This document shows positions 53,453-62,774 of a stretch of DNA of 64,000 nucleotides, piece by piece. Position numbers and translations under genes: made by a program. Position 1 is the stretch's first letter. Every line of letters begins with the position of its first letter. Location: assembly GCA_938040055.1 (NCBI GenBank), contig CALHWY010000024.1, positions 108,304 through 172,303 on the forward strand, read 5' to 3'. This stretch comes from an uncultured Endomicrobiia bacterium (GTDB lineage: Bacteria; Elusimicrobiota; Endomicrobiia; Endomicrobiales; Endomicrobiaceae). Under the pieces are notes generated by a model, which ran no database searches, was not told the DNA's origin, and saw only the letters and a program-made list of their open reading frames with translations.

Positions 53453-54183
53453 TTTCCCGAATATACCCCGAAAGCGTTCAAAACGAGAATGCTTGCCGCT
53501 ATCGCGGCGGTTTCAACCCTCAATATATTTTTGCCTAATGTTATTGTTTTTATCCCCGTCTTTAAAGCAAATTCGATTTCCTCATTTTCAAAGCCTCCTT
53601 CCGGGCCTATGAAAATAGAAGCTCCTCCGTAAGATTTTTCATTGAAAATATCGGAAATGACGTTTAAATTTTCGCTTTCCCAGGGAAGAACGCCGATCAG
53701 ATCACGGTTTTCCGCCGCGCTTTTGCAGGCGGTTTTAAAATCCGCAGGTTTTCTTATTTTCATTATATCGCTTCTTCCGCATTGGGAGCTTGCGGCTATG
53801 GATATTTTTTCATAGCGCTCAAGCTTATTTTGTGAAAAAGACATTGTTACGCTTCTTTTCGTATTTACCGGCGCCAGCTCGGCGATGCCGAGTTCCCCGG
53901 CTTTTTCTATAAGCCATTCGAACCTGCCGCCTTTCGGTATCGCCGTATAAAGAATTATTTTCTTTTCGGGAAGACTGTAAGAAGAGGAAAGAATTTTTCC
54001 TTCTATAAGCTTTTTTGACACGGAACTTATTACGGCTGCGTAAGAGTTTCCCTTTCCGTCGAATATCATTATTTCGTCGCCTTCCTGAAAACGCCTTACA
54101 TTGGAAACATAATGGGCCAGTTCATTGTCCATTATAAAACTTTTATTTTTGATATTTTCCGGTTTTACGTAAAAATGCGGCAT
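53449..54183 (-). CDS. rsmE: 16S rRNA m3U1498 methyltransferase RsmE
   Basis: A 244-residue SPOUT-class methyltransferase. The N-terminal PUA-like domain starts MPHFYVKPENI with HYVSNVRRFQEGDEI, and the SPOUT core shows the family signatures KAGELGIAELAPVNTKRSV, SSQCGRS and IFIGPEGGFENEEIEFA with the closing LGKNILRVETAAIAA. Length is typical. It is the first gene of the rsmE-mtaB-comEC unit. Confidence 0.93.
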   Translation of the reverse strand: MPHFYVKPENIKNKSFIMDNELAHYVSNVRRFQEGDEIMIFDGKGNSYAAVISSVSKKLIEGKILSSSYSLPEKKIILYTAIPKGGRFEWLIEKAGELGIAELAPVNTKRSVTMSFSQNKLERYEKISIAASSQCGRSDIMKIRKPADFKTACKSAAENRDLIGVLPWESENLNVISDIFNEKSYGGASIFIGPEGGFENEEIEFALKTGIKTITLGKNILRVETAAIAASILVLNAFGVYSGK

Positions 54184-54227
54184 AAAAAGTCCTTTTATAC
54201 GGATATTGCGCGAATATTATACATAAT

Positions 54228-54256
54228 TTGACAATAATACGGGCATATACTAAAAT
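54228..54256 (+). promoter_or_regulatory. Consensus promoter very close to the YqaA-like start codon
   Basis: TTGACA (54228-54233), 17 nt, TAAAAT (54251-54256). Initiation near 54262-54264 would leave only about 3-5 nt before the ATG at 54267, so the transcript is probably leaderless. Confidence 0.8.
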
Positions 54257-54266
54257 AGCGTCTGAT

Positions 54267-54878
54267 ATGAAAACAGCGCTCAACTATCCTTTTAAACTTA
54301 TGCGCAGGCTTTACGACTGGACATCCGGCTGGTCGCATAAAAAAAGTTCAGGATACGCATTATTTGCGATAGCTTTTACGGAAAGTTCTTTTTTCCCGGT
54401 TCCTCCCGACGTTCTTTTAATTCCTTTAACGGTCACTCATCCTAAAAGCTGGTGGAAGAAAGCGCTGATATGCACCGCCGGTTCGGTATGCGGGGCTTTT
54501 TTCGGTTATCTGATAGGAGTTCTTTTTTATGAAACCGCGGGTATGGCGATAATAAACTTTTATGATCTTCACGAAGCCGTTGTCTCATTGAATAAAATGT
54601 ATGCGGATAATGCCTTCTTGACGATATTTGCCGGCGCGTTTACTCCGATACCTTATAAGCTTATGACTATTATGGCAGGATTCGGCAAAATTCCGCTTTT
54701 GACATTATTTGCCGCTTCCGTGCTTGGAAGGGGAGGAAGATTTTTTATAGTTGCGGTCGCGCTCAGGCTTTTCGGGCCCAAAATACAATATACTATAGAG
54801 AAATATTTCAATATATTGTCCGTTGTTTTTCTTGTTCTTCTTATACTGGGCTTTATCGCGGTAAAGTATCTCCTTTAA
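54267..54878 (+). CDS. YqaA/DedA-like (SNARE-associated Golgi family) membrane protein
   Basis: A 203-residue membrane protein with about five hydrophobic stretches. ESSFFPVPPDVLLIPLTV and AGAFTPIPYKLMTIMAGFGKI are the family signatures; the basic FxxxxGR-type segment SVLGRGGRFFIVAVALR follows. DedA-family proteins are thought to move lipids such as undecaprenyl phosphate across the membrane. ATG 54267 is chosen because the only longer start (TTG 54228) is the -35 box of the promoter. No ribosome site precedes ATG 54267. Confidence 0.82.
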   Translation: MKTALNYPFKLMRRLYDWTSGWSHKKSSGYALFAIAFTESSFFPVPPDVLLIPLTVTHPKSWWKKALICTAGSVCGAFFGYLIGVLFYETAGMAIINFYDLHEAVVSLNKMYADNAFLTIFAGAFTPIPYKLMTIMAGFGKIPLLTLFAASVLGRGGRFFIVAVALRLFGPKIQYTIEKYFNILSVVFLVLLILGFIAVKYLL

Positions 54879-54921
54879 ACTAGCGGCAAAAAAATGCGGA
54901 AGCAATAATCCGGAAAAAATC

Positions 54922-57900
54922 ATGGAAAATAAAAATATAAACGGCGCAAAAACTAAATTTTTCACGAACAGAGAAAAGAATACTCTTTACGGAAAATTCG
55001 CCGGCATTTTGGAAAACAACGTTTCCATAGACCGTTTTGACGCGGTTGTCGGCTATTTGCGCGCCTCCGGATATTTCAAGATCCGTAAATTTTTAAGCCG
55101 GATGAAAAAAGTTCGTATTTTAGTAGGAATAAATACCGATAAGTACATAGCCGAAGCGCAGCGCAGAGGACTTCTTTTTTATGCGGATGCCAACAGAAGC
55201 AAAGAGGAATTTTTAAAAGACGTAAAAGCCGATATGGAAAAAGCCGGATATACGCGGGAAATTGAAGAAGGCATGCTTGAATTTGTCGAAGATATAGTCT
55301 CCGGCCGGATTGAGATCAGAGTGCATCCCGGCAAAAAAATTCACGCTAAAATATATATTCTTTATCCCGATAATTTTAACGAACATACGCTTAATGCCGC
55401 GGCTATTACCGGTTCAAGCAATTTGACCGATAACGGTCTTGGCGTAAAATCCGACGACGAACGCCAGTATGAGTTTAACGTTTTGCTAAACGATAATGAA
55501 GAGGTTTGTTTTGCGAAAAACGAATTTGAAATTTTGTGGAAGGAGGCCGAAGGCGGCGTTATTCTTCCGTCCGACATAAAAAAGACTCAGGAAGAAACAT
55601 ATCTGGCAAGCGACGTAACGCCTTATGAACTTTATATCAAAATGCTGATAGAGTATTTCGGCGACAGGGTAGATTACAGTTTCGAAGATTTTTACGATAT
55701 GCCCAAAGGTTTCAAAAAAATGGAATACCAGGCTGAAGCCGTTGACGAGGGCTATAAGAAATTGATGCGTTATGACGGATTTTTTCTTTCCGATGTGGTG
55801 GGTCTTGGCAAAACCGTAATAGCCGCCATGATAGCCAAACGTTTTTCGATAGACAACGGTGAAAAAAATACAAAAATACTTGTGGTTTATCCGCCGGCTG
55901 TCGAAAAAAACTGGAAAACGACATTTGACCGTTTCGGTCTGACAAATGCCAAATTCATCACCAACGGCAGTTTAAGCAAAGTGCTTGATAATGAAAATTT
56001 TGATTATTGGAATGCCGAAGAATACGATTTGATTTTGGTTGACGAAAGCCACAAATTCCGCAATCACAATACCGGAATGTTTAAATTGCTTCAGGATATT
56101 TGCAAGTGCCCGCGCATAAACAAAGGCAAAGTGGCCGGCGCAAAGAAGAAAGTTATGCTTATTTCCGCTACGCCGCTTAACAATTCTCCGGAAGATCTTT
56201 ACAATCAGATTCTTTTATTTCAAAATCCGCGCCGTTCCACATTGGACGGCATTGTAAATCTGACCGGCTTTTTCAGCCCTAAAATACAAGAATACAAAAA
56301 GCTGAAATCCTCCGATAAAATCGACGTCAAAACATTGAAAAAACTGTACGATGAAATCCGGGAAAAAGTTATAAAGCCGATTACCATACGCCGTACCAGG
56401 TCGGACATAAAATCCGTCGAACGCTATAAAAAAGACATAGGAGCTTTTCCCGAAGTGCAAAAACCCGACAAGACGGAATATATACTTAACGAGACTCAAG
56501 CCGTATTGTTTGCGGACACGGTTTCCTGCCTGACGGAAAAATTAAATTACGGACGTTATCAGGCTATTGCGAATTTAAAATCGGAGACCAGAAATTCGTA
56601 TTATGAAAAAGCGGAATTTGTGTCCAAATCGCTGGCTTATATAATGAAAACTTTGTTGGTAAAACGTTTGGAAAGCAGCTTCTATGCTTTTAAACGCTCA
56701 TTAAAGCGTTTTTGCGATGCCAACAAGCGTATGATTGAAATGTTTGAAAATGACAGGATTTTTATCGCGCCGGATTTGGACGTTAATAAATTTTACGAAG
56801 AAGGCCTGGACGAAGATGAAATTGAAAGAAGGATTCTTTTCGCTCAGGAAGATAATGCGCGTAACCGTATTTTTAAAACGGACGATTTTGTTTCCGGTTT
56901 TAAAGAAAAACTGCTGGCAGACCAACGGATATTGGACGATTTGCAAAAGCGCTGGGATGAGCAACACGATGGAGAAGATCCAAAACTGAAACGTTTTATT
57001 GAATTGCTTGATACAAAATTCTTCGATAAAGACAGAAACAAAGGCGGAAAACTGGTTATCTTTTCGGAATCGGCCGAAACAGTAGAGTATTTAAAAAGTA
57101 AAATTTCGCGTGATGACGTCTTAGACATTTCGGCAGATAACCGTAACCGTATGCACAGAACAATAGAAGAAAACTTTGACGCCAATTACGATAAAGAACG
57201 GAAAAACGACTATAATATACTTTTAGCCACGGATGTCTTGTCCGAAGGAATAAATTTACACCGCAGCAATATAATTATCAACTATGACACTCCCTGGAAC
57301 GCCATACGTTTAATGCAGCGTATAGGGCGCGTAAACCGTATCGGTTCTGAAGCGGCAAATATTTATAATTATGTGTTTTACCCTTCGGCACAGGGTAACA
57401 GGCAGATACGCCTGATTCAAAACTCTTTAACTAAGCTTCAGGCTTTTCACACTGCATTCGGCGAAGACAGTCAGATTTATTCCGAAGAGGAAATTATCGA
57501 CAATGTCGACAGACTTTTTGAACTAGGCGAGGGCGAAGAAGAAATCAACATGGAGCTTCAGTACCTTGAATTTCTGCGCCGTTTTAAAGAAAAAAATCCT
57601 AAAGAATATAAACGGATAGCTGGCTTATGTCTGCGCAGCCGTACAGGTAGAAACGCCATGACGGTTGAAGATAAAAATCTTTCACAATCATCTCTGGTTT
57701 TTCTTAAAAACAATGACAGAAACAGCTTCTATTTAACCGGTGCCGAAGCCGAGGAACTGACCGCGTTGCAAGCTATTAAATATTTTGAAGCCAAACCCGA
57801 CGAGCCTAAAGCGCCCCGCACCGAACGGCATTACGAACAGGTGCAAAAAGCAAAACTGGCTTTTGAAAACCGGATACGGCAAAATTTCATACAAAACGCC

Positions 57901-58215
57901 GAGGTGCGCGCCGCAGGGCGGCAGGTGCGCAGCGCCGTTAATTTTGTGCGCAATTTAAGGGCTTTAATTGACGAAACGGAATTATTGCCGAAAGTTGACC
58001 GCTTAATTAAAATGATCGAATGGGGGACTATAACGAGTTTAGCGATCGATTTGAATAAAATGTCAAAACAAAGCGAAAAACACGAAATAACCCCTAAAGA
58101 CTGCATAGAGCGCATAAAGGAATTGACGGACAAATATGACGGCTATTTTGTGGAAGAGACGGAAGATGCCAAGCCGCAAACTCCGCTGATCATCCTTTCG
58201 GAATCTTTTAATTGA
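54922..58215 (+). CDS. HKD-nuclease/SF2 helicase fusion, restriction component
   Basis: A 1,097-residue protein. The N-terminal phospholipase D-like nuclease half-site is H141-A-K143 (KIHAKIYIL) with GSSNLTDNGLG (164 on), a motif pair known from HKD nucleases fused to DEAD/Snf2 helicases. The helicase follows: Walker A VGLGKT (about 293-298), DESH (374-377), SATPLNNS (about 415) and, in the second domain, LATDVLSEGINLH and QRIGRVNRIGS (799 on). One HKD motif per chain implies dimerisation for cleavage. Next to the large methyltransferase it is the likely DNA translocase and nuclease of a restriction system. The frame is intact. Confidence 0.88.
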   Translation: MENKNINGAKTKFFTNREKNTLYGKFAGILENNVSIDRFDAVVGYLRASGYFKIRKFLSRMKKVRILVGINTDKYIAEAQRRGLLFYADANRSKEEFLKDVKADMEKAGYTREIEEGMLEFVEDIVSGRIEIRVHPGKKIHAKIYILYPDNFNEHTLNAAAITGSSNLTDNGLGVKSDDERQYEFNVLLNDNEEVCFAKNEFEILWKEAEGGVILPSDIKKTQEETYLASDVTPYELYIKMLIEYFGDRVDYSFEDFYDMPKGFKKMEYQAEAVDEGYKKLMRYDGFFLSDVVGLGKTVIAAMIAKRFSIDNGEKNTKILVVYPPAVEKNWKTTFDRFGLTNAKFITNGSLSKVLDNENFDYWNAEEYDLILVDESHKFRNHNTGMFKLLQDICKCPRINKGKVAGAKKKVMLISATPLNNSPEDLYNQILLFQNPRRSTLDGIVNLTGFFSPKIQEYKKLKSSDKIDVKTLKKLYDEIREKVIKPITIRRTRSDIKSVERYKKDIGAFPEVQKPDKTEYILNETQAVLFADTVSCLTEKLNYGRYQAIANLKSETRNSYYEKAEFVSKSLAYIMKTLLVKRLESSFYAFKRSLKRFCDANKRMIEMFENDRIFIAPDLDVNKFYEEGLDEDEIERRILFAQEDNARNRIFKTDDFVSGFKEKLLADQRILDDLQKRWDEQHDGEDPKLKRFIELLDTKFFDKDRNKGGKLVIFSESAETVEYLKSKISRDDVLDISADNRNRMHRTIEENFDANYDKERKNDYNILLATDVLSEGINLHRSNIIINYDTPWNAIRLMQRIGRVNRIGSEAANIYNYVFYPSAQGNRQIRLIQNSLTKLQAFHTAFGEDSQIYSEEEIIDNVDRLFELGEGEEEINMELQYLEFLRRFKEKNPKEYKRIAGLCLRSRTGRNAMTVEDKNLSQSSLVFLKNNDRNSFYLTGAEAEELTALQAIKYFEAKPDEPKAPRTERHYEQVQKAKLAFENRIRQNFIQNAEVRAAGRQVRSAVNFVRNLRALIDETELLPKVDRLIKMIEWGTITSLAIDLNKMSKQSEKHEITPKDCIERIKELTDKYDGYFVEETEDAKPQTPLIILSESFN

Positions 58216-58223
58216 AAACCGAT

Positions 58224-58548
58224 ATGAAAAAAGAATCGCAAAATGTAGAATATAAACGGAGCCGGCTGGACGAATATCTGAAATGGATATGCGGTTTTGC
58301 CAATGCTCAGGGCGGAACTATTTTCGAGCATAAAAATACTATCCGAAACTTGCCGGCAGCGCAAAAATCCATTTTAAATTATCTTAAACTCTATCCCAAA
58401 GCTGTTCAAAATTGTCCGTCAAAAATATTGAAAATATCGAGCTTGGAGATATAAAAATATAATCGTGCCGGATTGCGGCAAACAGGGTATTTAAAAAAAA
58501 GTCGGCGGAAAAAAGAACGTATATTGGGAAGCACGATACAATGAGTGA
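58224..58548 (+). pseudogene. Remnant of an AlbA_2-type (Schlafen-like) DNA-binding protein gene
   Basis: A decayed gene between helicase and methyltransferase. The first about 40 codons from 58224 (MKKESQNVEYKRS, then EYLKWICGFANAQGGTIF) match the start of AlbA_2-domain proteins, which normally continue for 350-450 residues. The frame then runs into LPAAQKSILNYLKLYP-like winged-helix residues and ends at 58454. The last codons of such a protein (VGGKKNVYWEARYNE) reappear in another frame at 58501-58548. Most of the middle is thus deleted and the rest is frameshifted. Systems of this type often carry such a gene at this position. Confidence 0.75.
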
Positions 58549-58558
58549 GGCATAAATA

Positions 58559-61500
58559 ATGGACTATAAACATATATTTTCATCGGATTATAGGCGAGAA
58601 GCTTTCGCAGGCGTGATAAATGACATTTTTACCGATAAGTTTGAATGGTTAAAAGATATTGAAGCTATAAAAGCGGATAAAAGCTTGGCAAAAGACGCCT
58701 GTCGTATCGGAAAAATAATAACTTCCGATAAGCGCGAGATTGCCGTTTACGAAGTGCGTTTACAGGACGGCGTGCAGCTTTCGCGCAACCGTGTAGCAAT
58801 ACGAAACCTGCTGCGCAATTCATGGAAAGATTATGACGGCGCTTTTATCGCCGGTTATCAGGATAAAAATCCGGAATGGCGATTTTCTTTTCTCAGCGAA
58901 ACCAAAGAACTCGGCGCGGACGGCTATCTTGAAAAACGTGCCACCCAGGCTAAGCGCTACACTTATCTTTTGGGCGGTGACAATGTGCACAGAACCGCCG
59001 TTGAACGTTTTTGCAAACTCAAGGACAGCAAAAAGGAGCTGAAAGATATTATCGACGCTTTCTCCGTGGAGGCTCTCACAAAAGAGTTTTACAATAAACT
59101 TTTTGCTTGGTATACTTGGGCGGTTTCAAAGGAAAGCGGAGTAACTTTCCCTATGGATCCAAATACTGACAAAGATGATAGGGAAAAAATCAATGTAAAA
59201 ATTATTCGTATGATTACGAGGATTCTTTTTGTATGGTTTATCAAACAGAAAAATTTGGTTCCGGATCTTCTTTTTGATGAAAGTCGTCTTAAAGATATTC
59301 TTAAAGAGTTTAATCCTGTCAACCGCAAAAGCGGTAATTATTATAATGCGATTTTGCAGAATCTTTTTTTTGCAACGCTCAATCGTGCCGTTATTGACGA
59401 CGAAGGTAATCCGCGCAGGTTTGCTTTGCTTAAAGAAAAACGTGATTTAAGAAATCTCTACCGCTATAGCGAGATGTTTGCCGTACCGGAAAATGAAGTG
59501 CTGAAAATATTTGAAAGAGTTCCGTTTCTAAACGGCGGACTATTTGAATGTTTGGATAAATTCTCAAAAGCAGACATTTTGCAGGACGTCGACATTCTTT
59601 ATGACGGATTTAGTCGAAACGATAAGAAGTCACCGAATGGCAATTATAAATATCGGGCTTTTGTGCCGAATATTTTGTTTTTCAATAATAATGAACCGAA
59701 ACTGGGATTATTAAATATTTTGAAGCAGTACAATTTTACTGTTGAAGAAAACACTTCCAACGATATGCAAGTGTCGCTTGATCCGGAATTATTGGGACGC
59801 GTTTTTGAAAACCTTTTGGCCGAATATAATCCTGAAACGCAAGAATCTGCACGTAAAGCTACAGGGTCATTCTATACGCCGCGCACAATAGTTGATTATA
59901 TGGCCGAGCAGTCTTTAGCGGCCTATCTTGGTGACGAAACCGATAAAAATAAAATTATAAATAAACTTCTGTCTGTAAAAATCCTGGACCCTGCTTGCGG
60001 TTCAGGTGCATTTCCTATGGGCTGCTTGAGTAAAATTGTGGAAAAGATAGAGACATTAAAACCCAATCATTACAATCACTACGATTTAAAATTGAAGATC
60101 ATAGAGAACTGCATTTACGGGGTTGATATACAGCCTATTGCAATGCTTATCAGTAAATTACGTTTTTTTATTTCGTTGATTTGCGAACAAAATGATATTG
60201 ATTTTTCAAATCCTGAAAACAATTATGGTGTAAATACGTTGCCTAACTTGGAAACTAAATTTGTGGCGGCAAATACTCTTATGTCGGCAAAGATTCATTC
60301 TTACGGAGCGCAACAATGGCTTAATGACGATAAGCTTGAAATATTGAAAAATGAACTACTGGATATTCGTCATGAACATTTTAATGCAAAAAGTCAATAT
60401 AAAAAAGAAAAAAATAGGATAAAAGATGAAGAGAAACGTCTTCAAATACAGAGCCATATTGCCGAAAACAGCAAAAAAATAAATAAAGAAAAAATATTAA
60501 TTTTACAAGATCAAATTACGAAAAAAGAACGGGAGATAAAAAAATATAAAGGAGAAAACTGGACAGAAGAATGGATTACGCCGCAACCATCTTTTTTTGA
60601 AACGCAAGAACCTACTCTCTTTCGTCGTGATATAAACAAAGAAAGACGAGAATCTGTCGAAAAAGAGATTGCTTCTTATAAGACGGAAATTAATAAAGAA
60701 CAAAAGAAGAGCATCCCTCAGGGATTTGAAGCTGCAGTCGAACAGATTACAAAATGGAATCCTTACGACCAAAATTCTTCTTCGCCTTTTTTTGACCCCG
60801 AATGGATGTTCGGCGTACCTGATGGATTTGATATTGTTATCGGCAATCCGCCATACATAAATCTTTCGAAAAACAAAAATTTAAGCATGCTTTATGAACA
60901 TGCAAATTATGAAACATTTAATAAAAACGGAGATATTTATTGTTTATTTTATGAAAAAGGGAATCAATTGTTAAAAAATGGAGGGCATCTTTGTTTTATC
61001 ACGTCTAATAAGTGGATGCGTACTGAATCTGGTGAGAGTACCCGTAAGTTTTTTGTGACAAATACTAATCCAATACAGTTGATAGATTTTGCAGGTATAA
61101 AAGTGTTTGAATCTGCAACGGTAGATACGAATATTCTTCTTTTTTCAAAAGCTAAAAATAAAGGAAAAACCCTTTGCAGTATTAGTAAGAATATCAGCAA
61201 AGACAGTCTTAAAGATTTAAGCGACTTTATGCGGCACAAGCACAATCATATCATCTGTAATTTCTCTACATCAGACAGTTGGGTAATTCTCAATCCTATT
61301 GAACAGAGAATCAAAGCTAAAATTGAATCAATAGGAACTCCTCTGAAAGATTGGGATATTCAAATAAACTACGGAATAAAAACAGGCTGCAATGGAAAAC
61401 CTGAAAAAGATGAAGGGATTTTCATTATTTCCAAAAAACAAAGAGAAAATATATTAAAAAACTGCAAAACTAAAGAAGAAAGAAAAAGAACTGATGAATT

Positions 61501-62131
61501 AATACGACCGATTTTGCGAGGCAGAGATATAAAACGATATTCCTATAATTGGGCTGGGTTGTATTTAATAGCGACATTTCCTTCAAAAAATTATGATATT
61601 GAACAATATCCCGCTGTAAAACAGCATTTAATTTCTTTTGGACTAAAAAGATTAGAACAAACCGGTAAAAAATATATTATTAATGGAAAGATAATAAAAG
61701 CCAGAAAAAAAACAAATAATAAATGGTTTGAGACACAAGACAGCATTAGTTATTGGGACGATTTCTTTAAGCCAAAAATAGTATATCCAGAAACAACACA
61801 AAGCGCCTATTTTGCTTTTGATAAAACAGGACTTTTTATTGACAAGACATGCTTTATGCTAATTTCAGAATATGCTAAATATCTACAGATAACATTATCA
61901 AGCACGTTGTTTGAGTACGCCTATAAAAGAATTTTTTCAAGTATTGAATTAGGGCAAAATGGATATCAATATAATAAACATGCTCTTATAAAATTGCCTA
62001 TAAAAATTCCAACAGAGACAGAATTGAGTAGGTTAAACGAAATTAACGCCAGTGGCTTTAACGAGTTTATTTTTAATTTATACAACTTGTCAGAAGAAGA
62101 AATTAATTTGATAAAAAATAAGAAGATCTAA
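58559..62131 (+). CDS. Eco57I-like adenine-specific DNA methyltransferase with switchable C-terminal specificity region
   Basis: A 1,190-residue type IIG/Eco57I-like protein. SAM motif I is LDPACGSGAFPMG (about 476-488), and catalytic motif IV is NPPYINLS (about 763), expected for N6-adenine methylation. A charged coiled-coil insertion lies at about 590-730. The N-terminal 400 residues contain IAVYEVRLQDG and the AIRNLLRNSW helix, a region shared by this family that could be a nuclease remnant. From about residue 982 the protein enters the 29-bp inverted repeat (PILRGRDI), and the last 199 residues form the TaqI-like specificity region that would be swapped on inversion. It presumably marks self DNA while the helicase-nuclease attacks unmarked DNA. 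Confidence 0.88.
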   Translation: MDYKHIFSSDYRREAFAGVINDIFTDKFEWLKDIEAIKADKSLAKDACRIGKIITSDKREIAVYEVRLQDGVQLSRNRVAIRNLLRNSWKDYDGAFIAGYQDKNPEWRFSFLSETKELGADGYLEKRATQAKRYTYLLGGDNVHRTAVERFCKLKDSKKELKDIIDAFSVEALTKEFYNKLFAWYTWAVSKESGVTFPMDPNTDKDDREKINVKIIRMITRILFVWFIKQKNLVPDLLFDESRLKDILKEFNPVNRKSGNYYNAILQNLFFATLNRAVIDDEGNPRRFALLKEKRDLRNLYRYSEMFAVPENEVLKIFERVPFLNGGLFECLDKFSKADILQDVDILYDGFSRNDKKSPNGNYKYRAFVPNILFFNNNEPKLGLLNILKQYNFTVEENTSNDMQVSLDPELLGRVFENLLAEYNPETQESARKATGSFYTPRTIVDYMAEQSLAAYLGDETDKNKIINKLLSVKILDPACGSGAFPMGCLSKIVEKIETLKPNHYNHYDLKLKIIENCIYGVDIQPIAMLISKLRFFISLICEQNDIDFSNPENNYGVNTLPNLETKFVAANTLMSAKIHSYGAQQWLNDDKLEILKNELLDIRHEHFNAKSQYKKEKNRIKDEEKRLQIQSHIAENSKKINKEKILILQDQITKKEREIKKYKGENWTEEWITPQPSFFETQEPTLFRRDINKERRESVEKEIASYKTEINKEQKKSIPQGFEAAVEQITKWNPYDQNSSSPFFDPEWMFGVPDGFDIVIGNPPYINLSKNKNLSMLYEHANYETFNKNGDIYCLFYEKGNQLLKNGGHLCFITSNKWMRTESGESTRKFFVTNTNPIQLIDFAGIKVFESATVDTNILLFSKAKNKGKTLCSISKNISKDSLKDLSDFMRHKHNHIICNFSTSDSWVILNPIEQRIKAKIESIGTPLKDWDIQINYGIKTGCNGKPEKDEGIFIISKKQRENILKNCKTKEERKRTDELIRPILRGRDIKRYSYNWAGLYLIATFPSKNYDIEQYPAVKQHLISFGLKRLEQTGKKYIINGKIIKARKKTNNKWFETQDSISYWDDFFKPKIVYPETTQSAYFAFDKTGLFIDKTCFMLISEYAKYLQITLSSTLFEYAYKRIFSSIELGQNGYQYNKHALIKLPIKIPTETELSRLNEINASGFNEFIFNLYNLSEEEINLIKNKKI
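61504..61532 (+). repeat. Left inverted repeat of the invertible segment
   Basis: A 29-bp sequence beginning ACGACCGATTTTGCGAGGCA and ending in TAA. It is identical to the reverse complement of 62756-62784. Here it is read as methyltransferase codons for RPILRGRDI; the first base after it differs between the two sites. Confidence 0.95.
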
Positions 62132-62159
62132 TGCTTTTTAGATTTTCTTATTATTGAAT

Positions 62160-62774
62160 TTATTCAATTTCGATAAATCCAATCTCGGTACGCTCATCTT
62201 TTGACAATTTATACAAATCTGATATCATTTTATCTATCGCAAGGGCTTTTTCTTTAGTATATGCTAATTGGATATCTTGAACCACATTAATATATTCTCT
62301 TTCTTGATCGCTATCTACCTGAATCACCGGAATTTTATCAAAGAATATTTTACTTAATTCTCTTGTACCTCCCTGCAATTCAGGAAAAGCATCTCTAAAA
62401 CAAAATTTGAATAATGATGAATTTAAAAATGCTGTCAAAAACGCTATATTTTTACCAGTTATAATAAAGCATTTTTGATTCGTAAGAAATTTTTTATCAT
62501 CATATATAAATGGTAGAAATTTTGTCATATTTGGATATACTATTTTTGGCTTAAAGAAATCGTCCAAATAAGCACAACTACGCAAATTATAAGGAGTATC
62601 GCCTTTGTCGGTTCTATTTTTGATTTTATCCCAATATTTGTCTAAATGTGCTTTCACAGCAGGATAATCTTTAATATCAATTCGAGGTAATTTATCTTTT
62701 ATTCCATTATGAGTATTTACAAGATATAATCCTTTATTAACATAGCTATACTTTCTTATATCTCTGCCTCGCAA
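62160..62774 (-). CDS. Silent alternative C-terminal specificity cassette of the methyltransferase
   Basis: A 204-codon frame with no own start: it opens at the TTG (Leu) of ILRGRDI in the right repeat. The protein parallels the active C-terminus: LRGRDIRKYSYVNKGLYLV against LRGRDIKRYSYNWAGLYLI, YPAVKAHL against YPAVKQHL, DDFFKPKIVYPNMT against DDFFKPKIVYPETT. In between the sequences diverge widely, as expected for alternative target-recognition regions. It ends YKLSKDERTEIGFIEIE. It is probably not translated in this orientation, as no ribosome site is visible. It becomes the end of the methyltransferase after inversion. Confidence 0.9.
   Translation of the reverse strand: MRGRDIRKYSYVNKGLYLVNTHNGIKDKLPRIDIKDYPAVKAHLDKYWDKIKNRTDKGDTPYNLRSCAYLDDFFKPKIVYPNMTKFLPFIYDDKKFLTNQKCFIITGKNIAFLTAFLNSSLFKFCFRDAFPELQGGTRELSKIFFDKIPVIQVDSDQEREYINVVQDIQLAYTKEKALAIDKMISDLYKLSKDERTEIGFIEIE

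Noticed and set aside
54228..54266. TTG start 13 codons upstream for the YqaA-like protein
   Set aside because: The TTG is part of the TTGACA -35 box, so it is not expected on the transcript.
58212..58454. A complete 80-residue protein between helicase and methyltransferase
   Set aside because: Its first half matches the start of a much longer AlbA_2-type protein and the end of that protein lies out of frame downstream, so it is better read as a pseudogene.
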